From positions 6,813,501 to 6,877,500 of the forward strand of contig NZ_CP013949.1 of the NCBI RefSeq assembly GCF_000296215.2: a DNA stretch of 64,000 nt, given 5' to 3'. This document shows, piece after piece, positions 18,197 to 26,429 of the stretch. The stretch comes from Bradyrhizobium sp. CCGE-LA001 (GTDB lineage: Bacteria > Pseudomonadota > Alphaproteobacteria > Rhizobiales > Xanthobacteraceae). The first letter of the stretch is position 1. The number at the start of each line of letters is the position of its first letter. The translations under genes were made by a program, and so were the position numbers. A model generated the notes under the pieces. The model searched no databases. It had not been told where the DNA came from and worked only from the letters and a program-made list of their open reading frames with translations.

Positions 18197-18946
18197 ATGG
18201 TGAAGCCAGTTGTGATTGTAGTCGGCGCGGACAAGGGGGGAGTAGGAAAGACGACAGTGTCCCGCACGCTTCTCGACTACTTCAGCACCAACACCGTCCA
18301 GACACGTGCGTTCGACACGGAATCGCCGCGTGGAACGTTGAAGCGTTTTTACCCCGAGATCACGGAAATCGTCGATATGACGACGACCTCGGACCAGATG
18401 AAGATCTTCGACACCTTGAACTCTGGACTCTCGGTCACAATCATCGACGCTCGAGCAGGCCTGTTGTCCTCAGCGCTGGCCTCCTTGCGCGATATCGGCT
18501 TCTTGGATGCTGCACGGTCCGGCCAGATCACCTTCGCCGTATTTCATATCTTGGGCCCCTCCATCGCTTCGCTGGATGAGATCGCCGAGACCGCCACTTT
18601 CATGGCCGGGGCCAAATATTTTCTGGTCAAGAACTTCATCAATGACACTCAGTTCTTCCAGTGGGACCAAGAAACCTACAACTCCTATTTTCATCGGATC
18701 AAGTACGCCACGGAGTTGACTATACCGAAGCTCAACGCGATGGCTTATGAGCAGGTCGAAGTCGCTTCGGTTCCGTTCGTTGACTTTGTCGCAAATAAGG
18801 GACGACACGATGAGGCGGCGAACTACTCCTTCGTGCTACGCGGCTATGTTCGACACTGGCTGGCGAACGTCTGGAGCGAATACGACCGCATCAGCCTAAC
18901 CGAATTGGCAGGCGCCAAGTCGTCTACCCGTAGCGGAGAACAATAG
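18197..18946 (+). CDS. ParA/MinD-like P-loop ATPase of unknown function (249 aa)
   Basis: The deviant Walker A KGGVGKTT at residues 13-20 marks a SIMIBI-class (ParA/MinD/CobQ) P-loop ATPase. TRAFDTESPRGTLKRFYP follows the second strand, and TIIDARAG looks like Walker B. The C-terminal half (FLVKNFINDTQFFQWDQETYNSYF) is not familiar. No ParB or parS partner is nearby, so plasmid partition is unlikely. The next gene (18995) codes for a paralogue with the same layout (ITEIVDM in this protein, ITETADV in that one), so the two probably work together. The ATG has AGGGGAA 6 nt upstream. The last eight codons are also found at the start of the tandem duplicate at 20501. Confidence 0.8.
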   Translation: MVKPVVIVVGADKGGVGKTTVSRTLLDYFSTNTVQTRAFDTESPRGTLKRFYPEITEIVDMTTTSDQMKIFDTLNSGLSVTIIDARAGLLSSALASLRDIGFLDAARSGQITFAVFHILGPSIASLDEIAETATFMAGAKYFLVKNFINDTQFFQWDQETYNSYFHRIKYATELTIPKLNAMAYEQVEVASVPFVDFVANKGRHDEAANYSFVLRGYVRHWLANVWSEYDRISLTELAGAKSSTRSGEQ

Positions 18947-18949
18947 GCG

Positions 18950-18966
18950 CTTGCCGACCAGGCAAG
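18950..18966 (+). promoter_or_regulatory. Hairpin between the two P-loop ATPase genes
   Basis: CTTGCC-GACCA-GGCAAG forms a 6-bp stem just after the first ATPase stop. The same hairpin recurs in the duplicate at 20530-20546. The GGGAG after it could be a distant ribosome site. It may act as a processing or attenuating element, or a weak terminator. Confidence 0.4.
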
Positions 18967-18994
18967 GGAGCTATTGTTTTAAATTCTTGATTGA

Positions 18995-19717
18995 ATGCTG
19001 GCGATGTTAGCAACGCCCATCTACATCATCTGCTCTCCTTGCCCGCAGGTCGGCAAAACCCTTGTCGCTCGTCTGGTGAGCGAATTCTTGCTGCTGAAGA
19101 ACGGCACGGCGGCGTCCTTCGATGTCAGTCTGAAGGAGCCGTCCTTGCTCGACTACCTTCCCCACATCACGGAGACTGCAGATGTGATAGATACTTTTGG
19201 CAAGATGCAGCTGATGGATCCACTAATCTTCCACGATCGCATAGCCAAGGTGATTGACCTCGGCTTCCATGCTTTCCACGAATTCTTCAAGATGTGCGAC
19301 GAGATCGGCTTCATGAAGGAGACGGTACGCCGTTATGTTGCACCGACGGTCCTATTCGTTGCAGGCAATGACAGCCTGTCATGGCGCAGTTATGAGATGC
19401 TGCAGCGACAGATTCCGCCACGAGCGCTGATCACCATCCATAACGAATTCGTTCTGCGCGGCGGATTACCTGAGGCCATGGGCGGCGAGCATGTGATCCG
19501 AATTCCGGCTCTGCCGGCATTTCTGAAGTTCTACGTAGACAGACTGAGCTTTTCCTTCACCCGATATCTGCGCGACGAGAAGGATTGGTCTACAGAGCTC
19601 CATCAGTGGATTCGACGGAACTACACAATGATCCGCGATTTGGATTTTAGCGTGACGAACCGACAGGGCTACAAACTCGCCTCACCATTTGGCCGGACCA
19701 GGTGGCACGAGCGCTAG
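18995..19717 (+). CDS. P-loop ATPase paralogous to the preceding gene (240 aa)
   Basis: IYIICSPCPQVGKTLVARLV at residues 9-28 is a Walker A variant (CPQVGKT) lacking the signature lysine of ParA-type proteins. The following FDVSLKEPSLLDYLPHITETADVIDTFGKMQLMDPLIF parallels the first ATPase (FDTESPRGTLKRFYPEITEIVDM). FVAGNDSLSWRSYEML and LITIHNEFVLRGG may form the nucleotide pocket. The function is unknown. The ATG at 18995 lies 24 nt after GGGAG, farther than usual, so the start is uncertain (ATG 19004 is another option). A second copy at 20575-21297 is frameshifted. Confidence 0.75.
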   Translation: MLAMLATPIYIICSPCPQVGKTLVARLVSEFLLLKNGTAASFDVSLKEPSLLDYLPHITETADVIDTFGKMQLMDPLIFHDRIAKVIDLGFHAFHEFFKMCDEIGFMKETVRRYVAPTVLFVAGNDSLSWRSYEMLQRQIPPRALITIHNEFVLRGGLPEAMGGEHVIRIPALPAFLKFYVDRLSFSFTRYLRDEKDWSTELHQWIRRNYTMIRDLDFSVTNRQGYKLASPFGRTRWHER

Positions 19718-20016
19718 CTCCTTCCCTGACATGCCCGCGAAGGCTAGCCGACGGGCCGGATGCGTTACTTGGATTCTAATGTTCTTCAAACGTGCGAACA
19801 GCGCTGCCCCGCTGTTGTTGCGGCTGCGGCGGATATTTGAAACTCGCTAGCGATGGCTAGCTCAGCGTACGGCCTCAGCCGTTCCGCCTTCGATCAGGAC
19901 GTACGGCCAGTTTCACAGCTCTCGGTGCCCGCACCGATTCCTAAAAAGATCCGAACTGACTCAACTTAGAGATCTGACCCATTGCCACTCGCAAATGGGT
20001 TCTCTGGCGGCTCGAA
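19718..20016. other. Intergenic part of tandem copy 1
   Basis: No gene is seen. The segment is conserved in the second copy (about 21298-21602) and contains short C/G-rich stretches. Confidence 0.5.
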
Positions 20017-20193
20017 TCAAAACGCACGTCGTCGGGGAGCTTGAGGTGGGCGTTCAGTACGAGGCGAGCGAGGCTGAACGCGGTACAGGCGAGCGCTATC
20101 GCGTTGCTTGCGAGTACGCCAGCCATAGACGGCATAACCTGCGCCGTACACAGCGAGAATGGCCAAATCGAGAACAATATGAAGTTTTTCCAT
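20017..20193 (-). CDS. 58-aa ORF with N-terminal membrane segment or signal, copy 1
   Basis: MEKLHIVLDLAILAVYGAGYAVYG is a hydrophobic N-terminal segment, followed by a very basic tail (WRTRKQRDSARLYRV and an arginine/proline-rich end). The ORF is conserved and intact in both duplication copies (other copy 21603-21779) with the same length, start and stop, although an overlapping second frame is open in part too. AGAAGA about 8 nt before the ATG is a weak ribosome site. The function is unknown; it could be a small membrane peptide. Confidence 0.4.
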   Translation of the reverse strand: MEKLHIVLDLAILAVYGAGYAVYGWRTRKQRDSARLYRVQPRSPRTERPPQAPRRRAF

Positions 20194-20252
20194 CGACGTA
20201 TCTTCTGCGGATCTCTAACGCGCTTGCCGGCATCATGAGGCCGACAATGTCT

Positions 20253-20271
20253 CAGTTCGACATGCGAACTG
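20253..20271. promoter_or_regulatory. Inverted repeat CAGTTCG-N5-CGAACTG upstream of the 58-aa ORF, copy 1
   Basis: This perfect 7-bp inverted repeat with a 5-bp spacer lies 60 bp upstream of the ORF start. The duplicate has CAGCTCG and CGAGCTG at the same place, so a change in one arm is matched by the complementary change in the other. Confidence 0.5.
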
Positions 20272-20311
20272 CTGATTCGTACAACCTTACATTCAAGCCT
20301 TTTCGAGCGGA

Positions 20312-20491
20312 GGCAGAGCCGCTGCAAGCGCGACAGCGACGGCAACACGCATTCTCTGTATTCGAGAGTCCCTCTCTTAGGTAGCCCCAGCCGCCCTCAA
20401 CCTGTCCTATATAACGATCGCTGACTAGCAAATTGATTCTCTTGATTGGAAGCATCTACGGTATGGATGAGTTTGAACCTCTCGCAGGTGT
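20312..20491. repeat. Dispersed repeat, copy 2: truncated leader of the secreted-protein gene
   Basis: This matches 16751-16932. On the minus strand it encodes a start resembling the signal peptide (MRVAVAVALAAALP) that stops after about 19 codons, so the gene is truncated. It sits exactly between the two copies of the 1.4-kb duplication and so marks a recombination junction near 20492-20500. Confidence 0.8.
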
Positions 20492-20574
20492 TCACCTCAA
20501 CGTCTACCCGTAGCGGAGAACAATAGGCGCTTGCCGGCCAGGCAAGGGAGCTATTGTTTGAAATTATTGATTGA

Positions 20575-21297
20575 ATGCCGGCGATGTTAGCAACGCCCAT
20601 CTACATCATCTGCTCTCCTTGCCCGCAGGTCGGCAAAACCCTTGTCGCTCGTCTGGTGAGCGAATTCTTGCTGCTGAAGAACGGCACGGCGGCGTCCTTC
20701 GATGTCAGCCTGAAGGAGCCGTCCTTGCTCGACTACCTTCCCCACATCACGGAGACTGCAGATGTCATAGATACTTTTGGCAAGATGCAGCTGATGGATC
20801 CACTAATCTTCCACGATCGCAATAGCCAAGGTGATTGACCGCGGCTTCTATGCTTTCCACGAATTCTTCAAGATGTGCGACGAGATCGGCTTCATAAAGG
20901 ATACAGCACGCCGTTATATTGCACCGACGGTCCTATTCGTTGCAGGCAATGACAGCCTGTCATGGCGCAGTTATGAGATGCTACAGCGACAGTTCCGCCA
21001 CGAGCGCTGATCACCATCCATAACGAATTCGTTCTGCGCGGCGGATTACCTGAGGCCATGGGCGGCGAGCATGTGATCCGAATTCCGGCGCTGCCGGCAT
21101 TTCTGAAGTTCTACGTAGACAGACTGAGCTTTTCCTTCACCCGATATCTGCGCGACGAGAAGGATTGGTCTACAGAGCTCCATCAGTGGATCCGACGGAA
21201 TTACACAATGATCCGCGATTTGGATATTCGCTTGGTAAGCCGACAAGGCTACAAACCTTCCTCACCATGTGGTCGTCCCAGGTGGCACGAGCGCTAG
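20575..21297 (+). pseudogene. Frameshifted second copy of the P-loop ATPase gene
   Basis: It is nearly identical to the gene at 18995-19717. An extra A at about 20821 (GATCGCAATAGCC versus GATCGCATAGCC) shifts the frame into a stop at 20836, and a base missing near 20992 restores the frame for the C-terminal 80 residues. Walker A is intact, but no full-length product can be made without frameshifting. A sequencing error cannot be excluded for either indel, though two make it unlikely. Confidence 0.85.
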
Positions 21298-21602
21298 CTT
21301 GTCTCCTGACATGCCCGCGAAGGCCAATCGACCGGCCCGATGCGTTACTTGGATTCTCGCCCACTACGATGTTCTTCAAACGTGCGAACAGCGCTGCCCG
21401 CTGTTGTTGCGGCTGCGGCGATATTGAAACTCGTTAGCGATGACTGGCTCTGCGTATGGCCTCAGCCGTTCCGCCTTCGATCAGCGACGTACGGCCAGTT
21501 TCACAGGTCTCGTGCCCGCACCGACTCCTAAAAAGATCCGAACTGATTCAACTTAGAGATCTGAACCATGCCAGTCGCAAATGAGTTCTCTGGCAACTCG
21601 AA

Positions 21603-21779
21603 TCAAAACGCACGTCGTCCGGGAGCTTGAGGTGGGCGTTCAGTACGAGACGAGCGAGACTGAACGCGGTACAGGCGAGCGCTATCGCGCCGCTTGCGAG
21701 TACGCCAGCTATGGACGGCATAACCTGCTCCAAAGCCAGCGAGAATGGCCAAAGCGAGAACGATATGAAGTTTTTCCAT
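21603..21779 (-). CDS. 58-aa ORF with N-terminal membrane segment or signal, copy 2
   Basis: MEKLHIVLALAILAGFGAGYAVHS is followed by the basic tail WRTRKRRDSARLYRVQ. This copy has the smoother hydrophobic segment and looks more like the ancestral form. Start, stop and length equal those of 20017-20193 despite about a dozen substitutions between the copies. AGAAGA is the only ribosome-site candidate. The product, if made, would be a small basic membrane or secreted peptide of unknown role. Confidence 0.4.
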   Translation of the reverse strand: MEKLHIVLALAILAGFGAGYAVHSWRTRKRRDSARLYRVQSRSSRTERPPQAPGRRAF

Positions 21780-21838
21780 TGTCGTATCTTCTGCGGATCT
21801 CTAACGCGCTTGCCGGCACCATGAGGCCGACGATGTCT

Positions 21839-21857
21839 CAGCTCGACATGCGAGCTG
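21839..21857. promoter_or_regulatory. Inverted repeat CAGCTCG-N5-CGAGCTG upstream of the 58-aa ORF, copy 2
   Basis: This is the counterpart of 20253-20271, with paired substitutions that keep the palindrome perfect. It lies 60 bp upstream of the ORF start. Confidence 0.5.
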
Positions 21858-21894
21858 CTGATTCATACAGCCTTACGCTAGGTGAGATTCAAGC

Positions 21895-22548
21895 TTTTTC
21901 CAGCTAGTTTTAGAGAATTATGGACGACGTCCTGGTTCGTGAAGATGGCGACCCGGCGTAGACCTCTTCCGGTGCGTCTTTAAGGGGATGGGAAGGCAGC
22001 TTCACCGGCCCAACCTGCGCTCGCCAGCTGCCTAGAATGATGTGAGGACGAATCGGAGAATCTTGGTTTTCGCTTTTTTGACGTTGCCGGTAGCAGTTGC
22101 CGATCGGGCTGGACTGCGATTCGATCGCCGATCTCGAACAGATACGGCTCATGGCCAGGCCGAGTAGCAGCGGGAAGTCCATACGATTTCGAAACAGACC
22201 AGGGCCTTGGAGGGCCGATTCAGTCGGTTTCCGCCACTCCAGCTTACGAAATGCCAAGAACCACATTGACAGTCCGAAGATGCAGCAATTCTGCAATTTA
22301 AACGCCAACAACGCAGATAAACTTCCTGATCAGCACAACTCCTGTCGCGCAGCGAGCGATAACGTGGCTATTTTGAGAATGTATGCCTTTACCGGAAGAA
22401 CCATGCGCGACTTTGTTAGCGCTACTTGGCTGCGATATTGCAAGTCTCTCAAAATCTATGCGAGCTGGGATCGAACACACCTTGGTAGAGCGATCGTCCA
22501 CTGCGGCATTGATGTTGAACAATCCTGATGCCCCGTAAATGAAACCGG
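21895..22548. other. 650-bp spacer without a recognisable gene
   Basis: A minus-strand frame of 133 codons at 21910-22311 has no recognisable domain, no good ribosome site and a composition typical of a chance frame. Confidence 0.45.
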
Positions 22549-22752
22549 ATGCGAATGACTTTGATTGACGACAAGCTGAGCGAGATTAGATCGGTCCGGA
22601 ACGACATTTGGCGTTGTCGCAGGCTGCTCGAAACGGCGCTGCCTGGCCCGGATCGAAAGCTCATTGAGAAGCGCCTAGTTCAACAGCGTTCTGCATTTGA
22701 GCGCCTCCTAGCGACCACATTCCCTTTGCAGTTTCGGCTCTGTTCCGAATGA
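22549..22752 (+). CDS. Small hypothetical protein (67 aa), weakly supported
   Basis: I do not recognise this protein. The sequence is highly charged and helical (LIDDKLSEIRSVRNDIWRCRRLLE and LIEKRLVQQRSAFERLL), consistent with a two-helix hairpin or coiled coil. The start region has a second ATG in frame (residue 3) and only a weak ribosome site (ACCGG). It stands alone between spacers. The regular heptad-like pattern is the reason for listing it. Confidence 0.35.
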   Translation: MRMTLIDDKLSEIRSVRNDIWRCRRLLETALPGPDRKLIEKRLVQQRSAFERLLATTFPLQFRLCSE

Positions 22753-23568
22753 GGCCTCTGCTACTGTTTGGCGCGTATCGTAACGCTCTCATCCAAGCAC
22801 GACGTTCCGACCACAAGCGCCTTCAGCGGGCGCCTACGTCAATACCTCTGACTCCTCTGCTTGCTAAACAGCCGGGCTTAGAATGAACAGAGCAGAGTAA
22901 GGACACATGGCCGCATGAGCTGTCTGTCAGGCGATGAAGCATATGGTTGCGTCAATCGATCGGACGCACCGCTCGCCGCCACGATAGCGCTAGCTCGCGA
23001 CAAAGATAATCGACAAACCGGCTGGCCCGACCGCATCGCATAAACTGGCAAACAGAACAGCTTCTATCCCAGCACCCGCGTGATTCTCCGCGCCTTGGGA
23101 TTGTGCTGCCGGCGAGGGAATGACGTCGCAAGGGCTCGTGGCTATCCCACCCATCTCACTTTCGTCGCCTTCAAATCTTTCGTGTCGGCTCTTGGAACAC
23201 GCCTCCGAACTCATTTTGCGGAACGATGTTTTCACCATGATGGATCATTGAGCTGGTCATTGTATCCAACGCGGAGGTCGCAATTGTATGCCTGTCACGT
23301 CCGCTGAAAGCCAGGCCCATCAAGTCGTCACAATCGTACCCGAAGATTCTCGATTTCGTTCGGTTTACGATCGGTCGCAGTCATTACTGCTGGCTCGAGC
23401 CTGGCGAACTTCTTACCCCCTTCCACAAGGAGCGCAATTATAGCAGTCCTAGATAGGTACTCCAGGAGCGACGATAAATCAGAAGTACTGGCCGCTCGGG
23501 CACTCGCCCGATATCGGACAAAAATGCGACCCTCGAAAGGTCAGACCTCGTCCTTCGCGACCGCTCGA
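22753..23568. other. 800-bp spacer without a recognisable gene
   Basis: No frame with domain similarity, no repeat and no promoter element was recognised. Confidence 0.5.
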
Positions 23569-23976
23569 TTACTTAGCCATACGATAGTTTTGGCCTCGCT
23601 TCGTAGCTAAAGGCCTGCCATGCCGAACATGCACCTTCGACGCCCTCTCCCGACGCGCAAGTGCGGAAGGCGTCGGTTTAGTGATCTCGCGTCGTTTCGA
23701 GGCAACCTTCCTGTGGGATGCACCTCGCATCACGCGGCGACATTCGTCGCCCAATTTTCTGTGATTATCGCTGAGGCAAAACGCAACGACGTCTTCTTCT
23801 CCTCTTGCTTCGAATCGATCACAAAAGCGAAGCACGTCTAGTTTGCACGACTTCATCATCTGTGCTGTACCCCAATCTCGCGCGCGGGCGTAATCGCTGC
23901 AAATCGCCGCTGTTGTCGCAAGCACGGCTAGAGCCGCATAGTGACAAGCTCTGAGTGCCCAACTGGTGCGCCGCAT
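23569..23976 (-). CDS. Secreted cysteine-rich GLG1-repeat-like protein (135 aa)
   Basis: A signal peptide occupies residues 1-33 (core YAALAVLATTAAIC). The next segment, CKLDVLRFCDRF...VVAFCLSDNHRKLGDECRRVM, has the Cys spacing of the cysteine-rich GLG1 repeat found in many small periplasmic proteins of rhizobia. The C-terminal 50 residues are very basic (KRREITKPTPSALARRERASK). It is probably periplasmic with two disulfides; the function is unknown. The ATG at 23976 has only a weak ribosome site (GGTGAT). It lies isolated in the gene-poor zone. Confidence 0.65.
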   Translation of the reverse strand: MRRTSWALRACHYAALAVLATTAAICSDYARARDWGTAQMMKSCKLDVLRFCDRFEARGEEDVVAFCLSDNHRKLGDECRRVMRGASHRKVASKRREITKPTPSALARRERASKVHVRHGRPLATKRGQNYRMAK

Positions 23977-25178
23977 CCGATCACCATATTCCCTTGGTTT
24001 GCAGGTCTCTCATTCTTCCTCCGGCACGGTTACCGCCGACGTATTCAAAGTATCCCCGGCAGCGGAATGCGTCTCCGCTTCCCCCCTCTTCCAGTCACTT
24101 GTTCGGATCATTGCTCCCGCCGGGACAACATGCGCGCTGCCAGATCAGAATGGTCGAGATCAACGGCACTTGCACTTGAACGGCGCGACTCTGACACTTT
24201 GAGTATTCAATGCTGCACTCGATGGCCGTGTGTTCGAGCCTTCACGGCGCCTATCGAGGGCAGCATCGAATTGATCATTGCTGCGATATCGCACATATCT
24301 GTCAGATACCAGACGAAGGACAGGCGATCTCATTATGGTTTGCGCAACACCTCTGTGATGCGGCTATCGATGACAACCGCCAAATCCCATTGCCGCCCCA
24401 TACGGCCAACTTGCACGTGCTCGGAATACCTCCAGCCTTTCATGAAAAAACGTTACGTCGAAAGATCGGAGATTGCACTTGGGCGAAACTCCGATAGTTC
24501 GAATGTGAAGGAGTCCGGCTTCGCTTCTTGGCCCCCTGGAATCGTCCGCCTTGCCCGTACGGCGGAGAGATACACTTTGTATTACCCCTCCCTAGCACCG
24601 CCCAATCGGGGTCGCGAGGCGCACTCGGGTGAGACATTCGCAAACGGGTGAGACATTCGCAGACTCTTTGCTTCCTTCGTGGCAGTTCGGAGCGGCACGT
24701 GCCTACAGACTCGTACAACCTGACGCTACGTACGATTCAAGCCCTGTGAGCGGTGGGCACGGAAATTCATCGTGGTTCCAGGCGAGTGTCGTTTTCGTTG
24801 CAACCGCATTGTTGTTCGATATGGGGCATTTTGAGAGCCCTGCAGAATGAGATCGTGCCGAATACTGGTGGCTCGTTCGGCCAACGTGAGCGTCTCGATC
24901 GTGAGAGGCTAGAGATCCCATGTGTGACAGTTCAGCGGGTGCGTGCAGTGCAACTGAACAATTCATATCATCTGGCTTCGATGTGACACGGCGGTGTCGA
25001 AAGCCTACTCCAGACTGCGCCTCGATCCCTGGGCTGCGCGGCGGTCTATCGATGATCTCCTGCCCATCAAGTTGCCGAACAAGGCCGAGCCTAAGCACCA
25101 CTCGCTCCGATCGATGGCATACAGCTTGCTTCTAAAGAGCAATAGGATCTACGCTGCGCGACCTTGTTAGGATATAGC
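23977..25178. other. 1.2-kb spacer with a short direct repeat, otherwise empty
   Basis: A 236-codon plus-strand frame at 23941-24651 overlaps the secreted protein start, has no domain and an erratic composition, and is probably chance. A direct repeat lies at 24626-24661 and a copy of the dispersed TGACGCTACGTA motif at 24721. Confidence 0.5.
24626..24661. repeat. Two tandem copies of CGGGTGAGACATTCGCA
   Basis: The 17-bp unit occurs at 24626-24642 and 24645-24661 with a period of 19 bp. Repeated subterminal motifs of this kind occur at the ends of some insertion sequences, so this may be the end of a lost element. Confidence 0.6.
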
Positions 25179-25733
25179 ATGCTTGGAATTGGGTGTAAGT
25201 TGCCGTCTTTCGAAATCACAGGCGTGAAGCCCGGCTTTCACGCGCAGGAAGAAGAAGGGCAAAGCGCCTTCGAGACACTGACCGAGGAGAGCTTCCCGGG
25301 AAAATGGAAGATCATCTTCTTCTACCCAAAGGATTTTACCTTTGTCTGCCCGACTGAGATCGTAGAGTTTGCTCGACTATCCAAGGATTTCAGCGAGCGT
25401 GACGCGGTTGTGCTAGGTGGCTCAACTGATAACGAGTTCTGCAAACTTGCATGGCGTCGCGCCCACGAGAGCCTCAACAATCTGCCAATTTGGCAGTTTG
25501 CCGACACCAAGGGTACGTTGATCGATGGCCTCGGCGCGCGCTCGCCCGAGGGCGTTGCCTACCGCTACAGCTTCATAGCTGATCCCCACAATACTATACA
25601 GCACGTCTATGCGACCAATCTCAACGTTGGCCGCAACCCAAAGGACACACTGCGCGTCCTCGACGCGCTTCAAACCAACGAACTATGTCCCTGCAACCGC
25701 GAGATCGGCGGCGAGACGCTTAAGCTTGGATGA
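25179..25733 (+). CDS. ahpC: Peroxiredoxin AhpC (184 aa)
   Basis: This 2-Cys peroxiredoxin reduces hydrogen and organic peroxides in the cytoplasm. The peroxidatic cysteine is in FTFVCPTEI (about residue 59), and the C-terminal ELCPCN holds the resolving cysteines in the arrangement of AhpD-dependent AhpC proteins of actinobacteria and rhizobia. The ATG at 25179 was chosen because AGGA lies 7 nt upstream; a TTG five codons earlier is possible. Its usual partner gene, ahpD, follows but is decayed, so reduction must rely on another system. Its place beside fixBCX fits protection of nitrogen-fixing cells from peroxide. Confidence 0.93.
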   Translation: MLGIGCKLPSFEITGVKPGFHAQEEEGQSAFETLTEESFPGKWKIIFFYPKDFTFVCPTEIVEFARLSKDFSERDAVVLGGSTDNEFCKLAWRRAHESLNNLPIWQFADTKGTLIDGLGARSPEGVAYRYSFIADPHNTIQHVYATNLNVGRNPKDTLRVLDALQTNELCPCNREIGGETLKLG

Positions 25734-25769
25734 ACCAGCCTCGAGGCGCCAAAGAAGAGCAGGCCCTGA

Positions 25770-26130
25770 TTATTGCAATGACATCAGCCTTGCACTAACC
25801 GCCATGGCGACAGTACGCTATCTCACAAGGCAATATGGGACGTTGCTGGTGAGCGCGATTGCCACGCGATGCGCCGCCGGGGTCGCAATGGGTTGGACTG
25901 CGGTCTTCGCGAGGACGGCAGTACCAGTTTGGTGGTAATCAAACGGACTGCGACAAAAGCGGTGAACAACGTCCCTTACTGCTTTGTTCACGCCGCCTGC
26001 AATGCGGCGTACAGAACGATGTTGGCGGGGCTTCGTGCGAAGCGATTGGCGATGCCGACGTGAACTACGTTGATTTCAAGCGTTAGTTGCTTGCTGTCTC
26101 GCTTATAACGGCTCAGACGCTACGTGAATG
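25770..26130 (+). pseudogene. ahpD: Decayed ahpD (alkylhydroperoxidase D) remnant
   Basis: Downstream of ahpC the translation gives DISLALTAMATVRYLTRQ followed by YGTLLVSAIATR, which parallels the AhpD N-terminus (DIKLNLSSLAR...WGTLLAAAAATR). In other frames NNVPYCFVHAACNAAYRTMLAGLR and DADVNYVDFK parallel the AhpD middle part (MNNVYYRFVHL...TMPARLRMN...VDKADFELW). At least two frameshifts and stops interrupt it, and the catalytic CxxC is not recognisable. Confidence 0.65.
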
Positions 26131-26429
26131 CTCACTGGGAGGCGAGCGATTCCGGCGCGATCCAGGCCGCGAAGTTTTTTTGGCTCGTGCAGATGGCAGC
26201 CGTCCACTCAAGGCGTTGCGTTACAATTTGGCCGGCCGACGGCGCAATCCAAGCCGGTTTGTCACCGAGCGGAAATGACGGCGTGATACCGCACAACCCG
26301 GGTTCAAAAGAGCTCGCCTCACCTTTCATTCGGGGCCGGTCGATTTGACCTCCATGCAGGTGGGCGGAGAACAAAACCTGCAGTGGGATCCCTCTTGACG
26401 GGGCGAGCACTAGGGTTCCTCATTCAACT
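26131..26429. other. Spacer downstream of fixX
   Basis: No gene is seen. An inverted repeat GCAGGT...ACCTGC near 26356-26381 is the only structure noted and is too loose to call a terminator. Confidence 0.4.

Larger units (their letters stand above)
18921..20298. repeat. 1.4-kb tandem duplication, copy 1
   Basis: This segment matches 20501-21894 over its whole length with few substitutions and small indels. It starts within the last codons of the first ATPase gene and includes the second ATPase gene, the 58-aa minus-strand ORF and its upstream palindrome. Confidence 0.9.
20501..21894. repeat. 1.4-kb tandem duplication, copy 2
   Basis: This matches 18921-20298. It begins with the terminal codons of the first ATPase gene, which are out of context here, followed by the hairpin (20530-20546), a broken ATPase gene and the intact 58-aa ORF. 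Confidence 0.9.

Noticed and set aside
18197..18946. ParA-type ATPase as evidence of a plasmid partition or integrative-element maintenance locus
   Set aside because: No ParB-like gene, centromere-like repeats or replication gene lies nearby, and its neighbour is a paralogous ATPase.
23941..24651. 236-codon plus-strand open frame
   Set aside because: No domain, no ribosome site, erratic composition and overlap with the start of a secreted-protein gene on the other strand.
9767..25178. nod boxes, CRISPR arrays, tRNA or rRNA genes in the gene-poor region
   Set aside because: No sequence matching the nod box core, no regularly spaced repeats and no cloverleaf or rRNA motifs were seen; weak or unusual cases could have been missed by eye.
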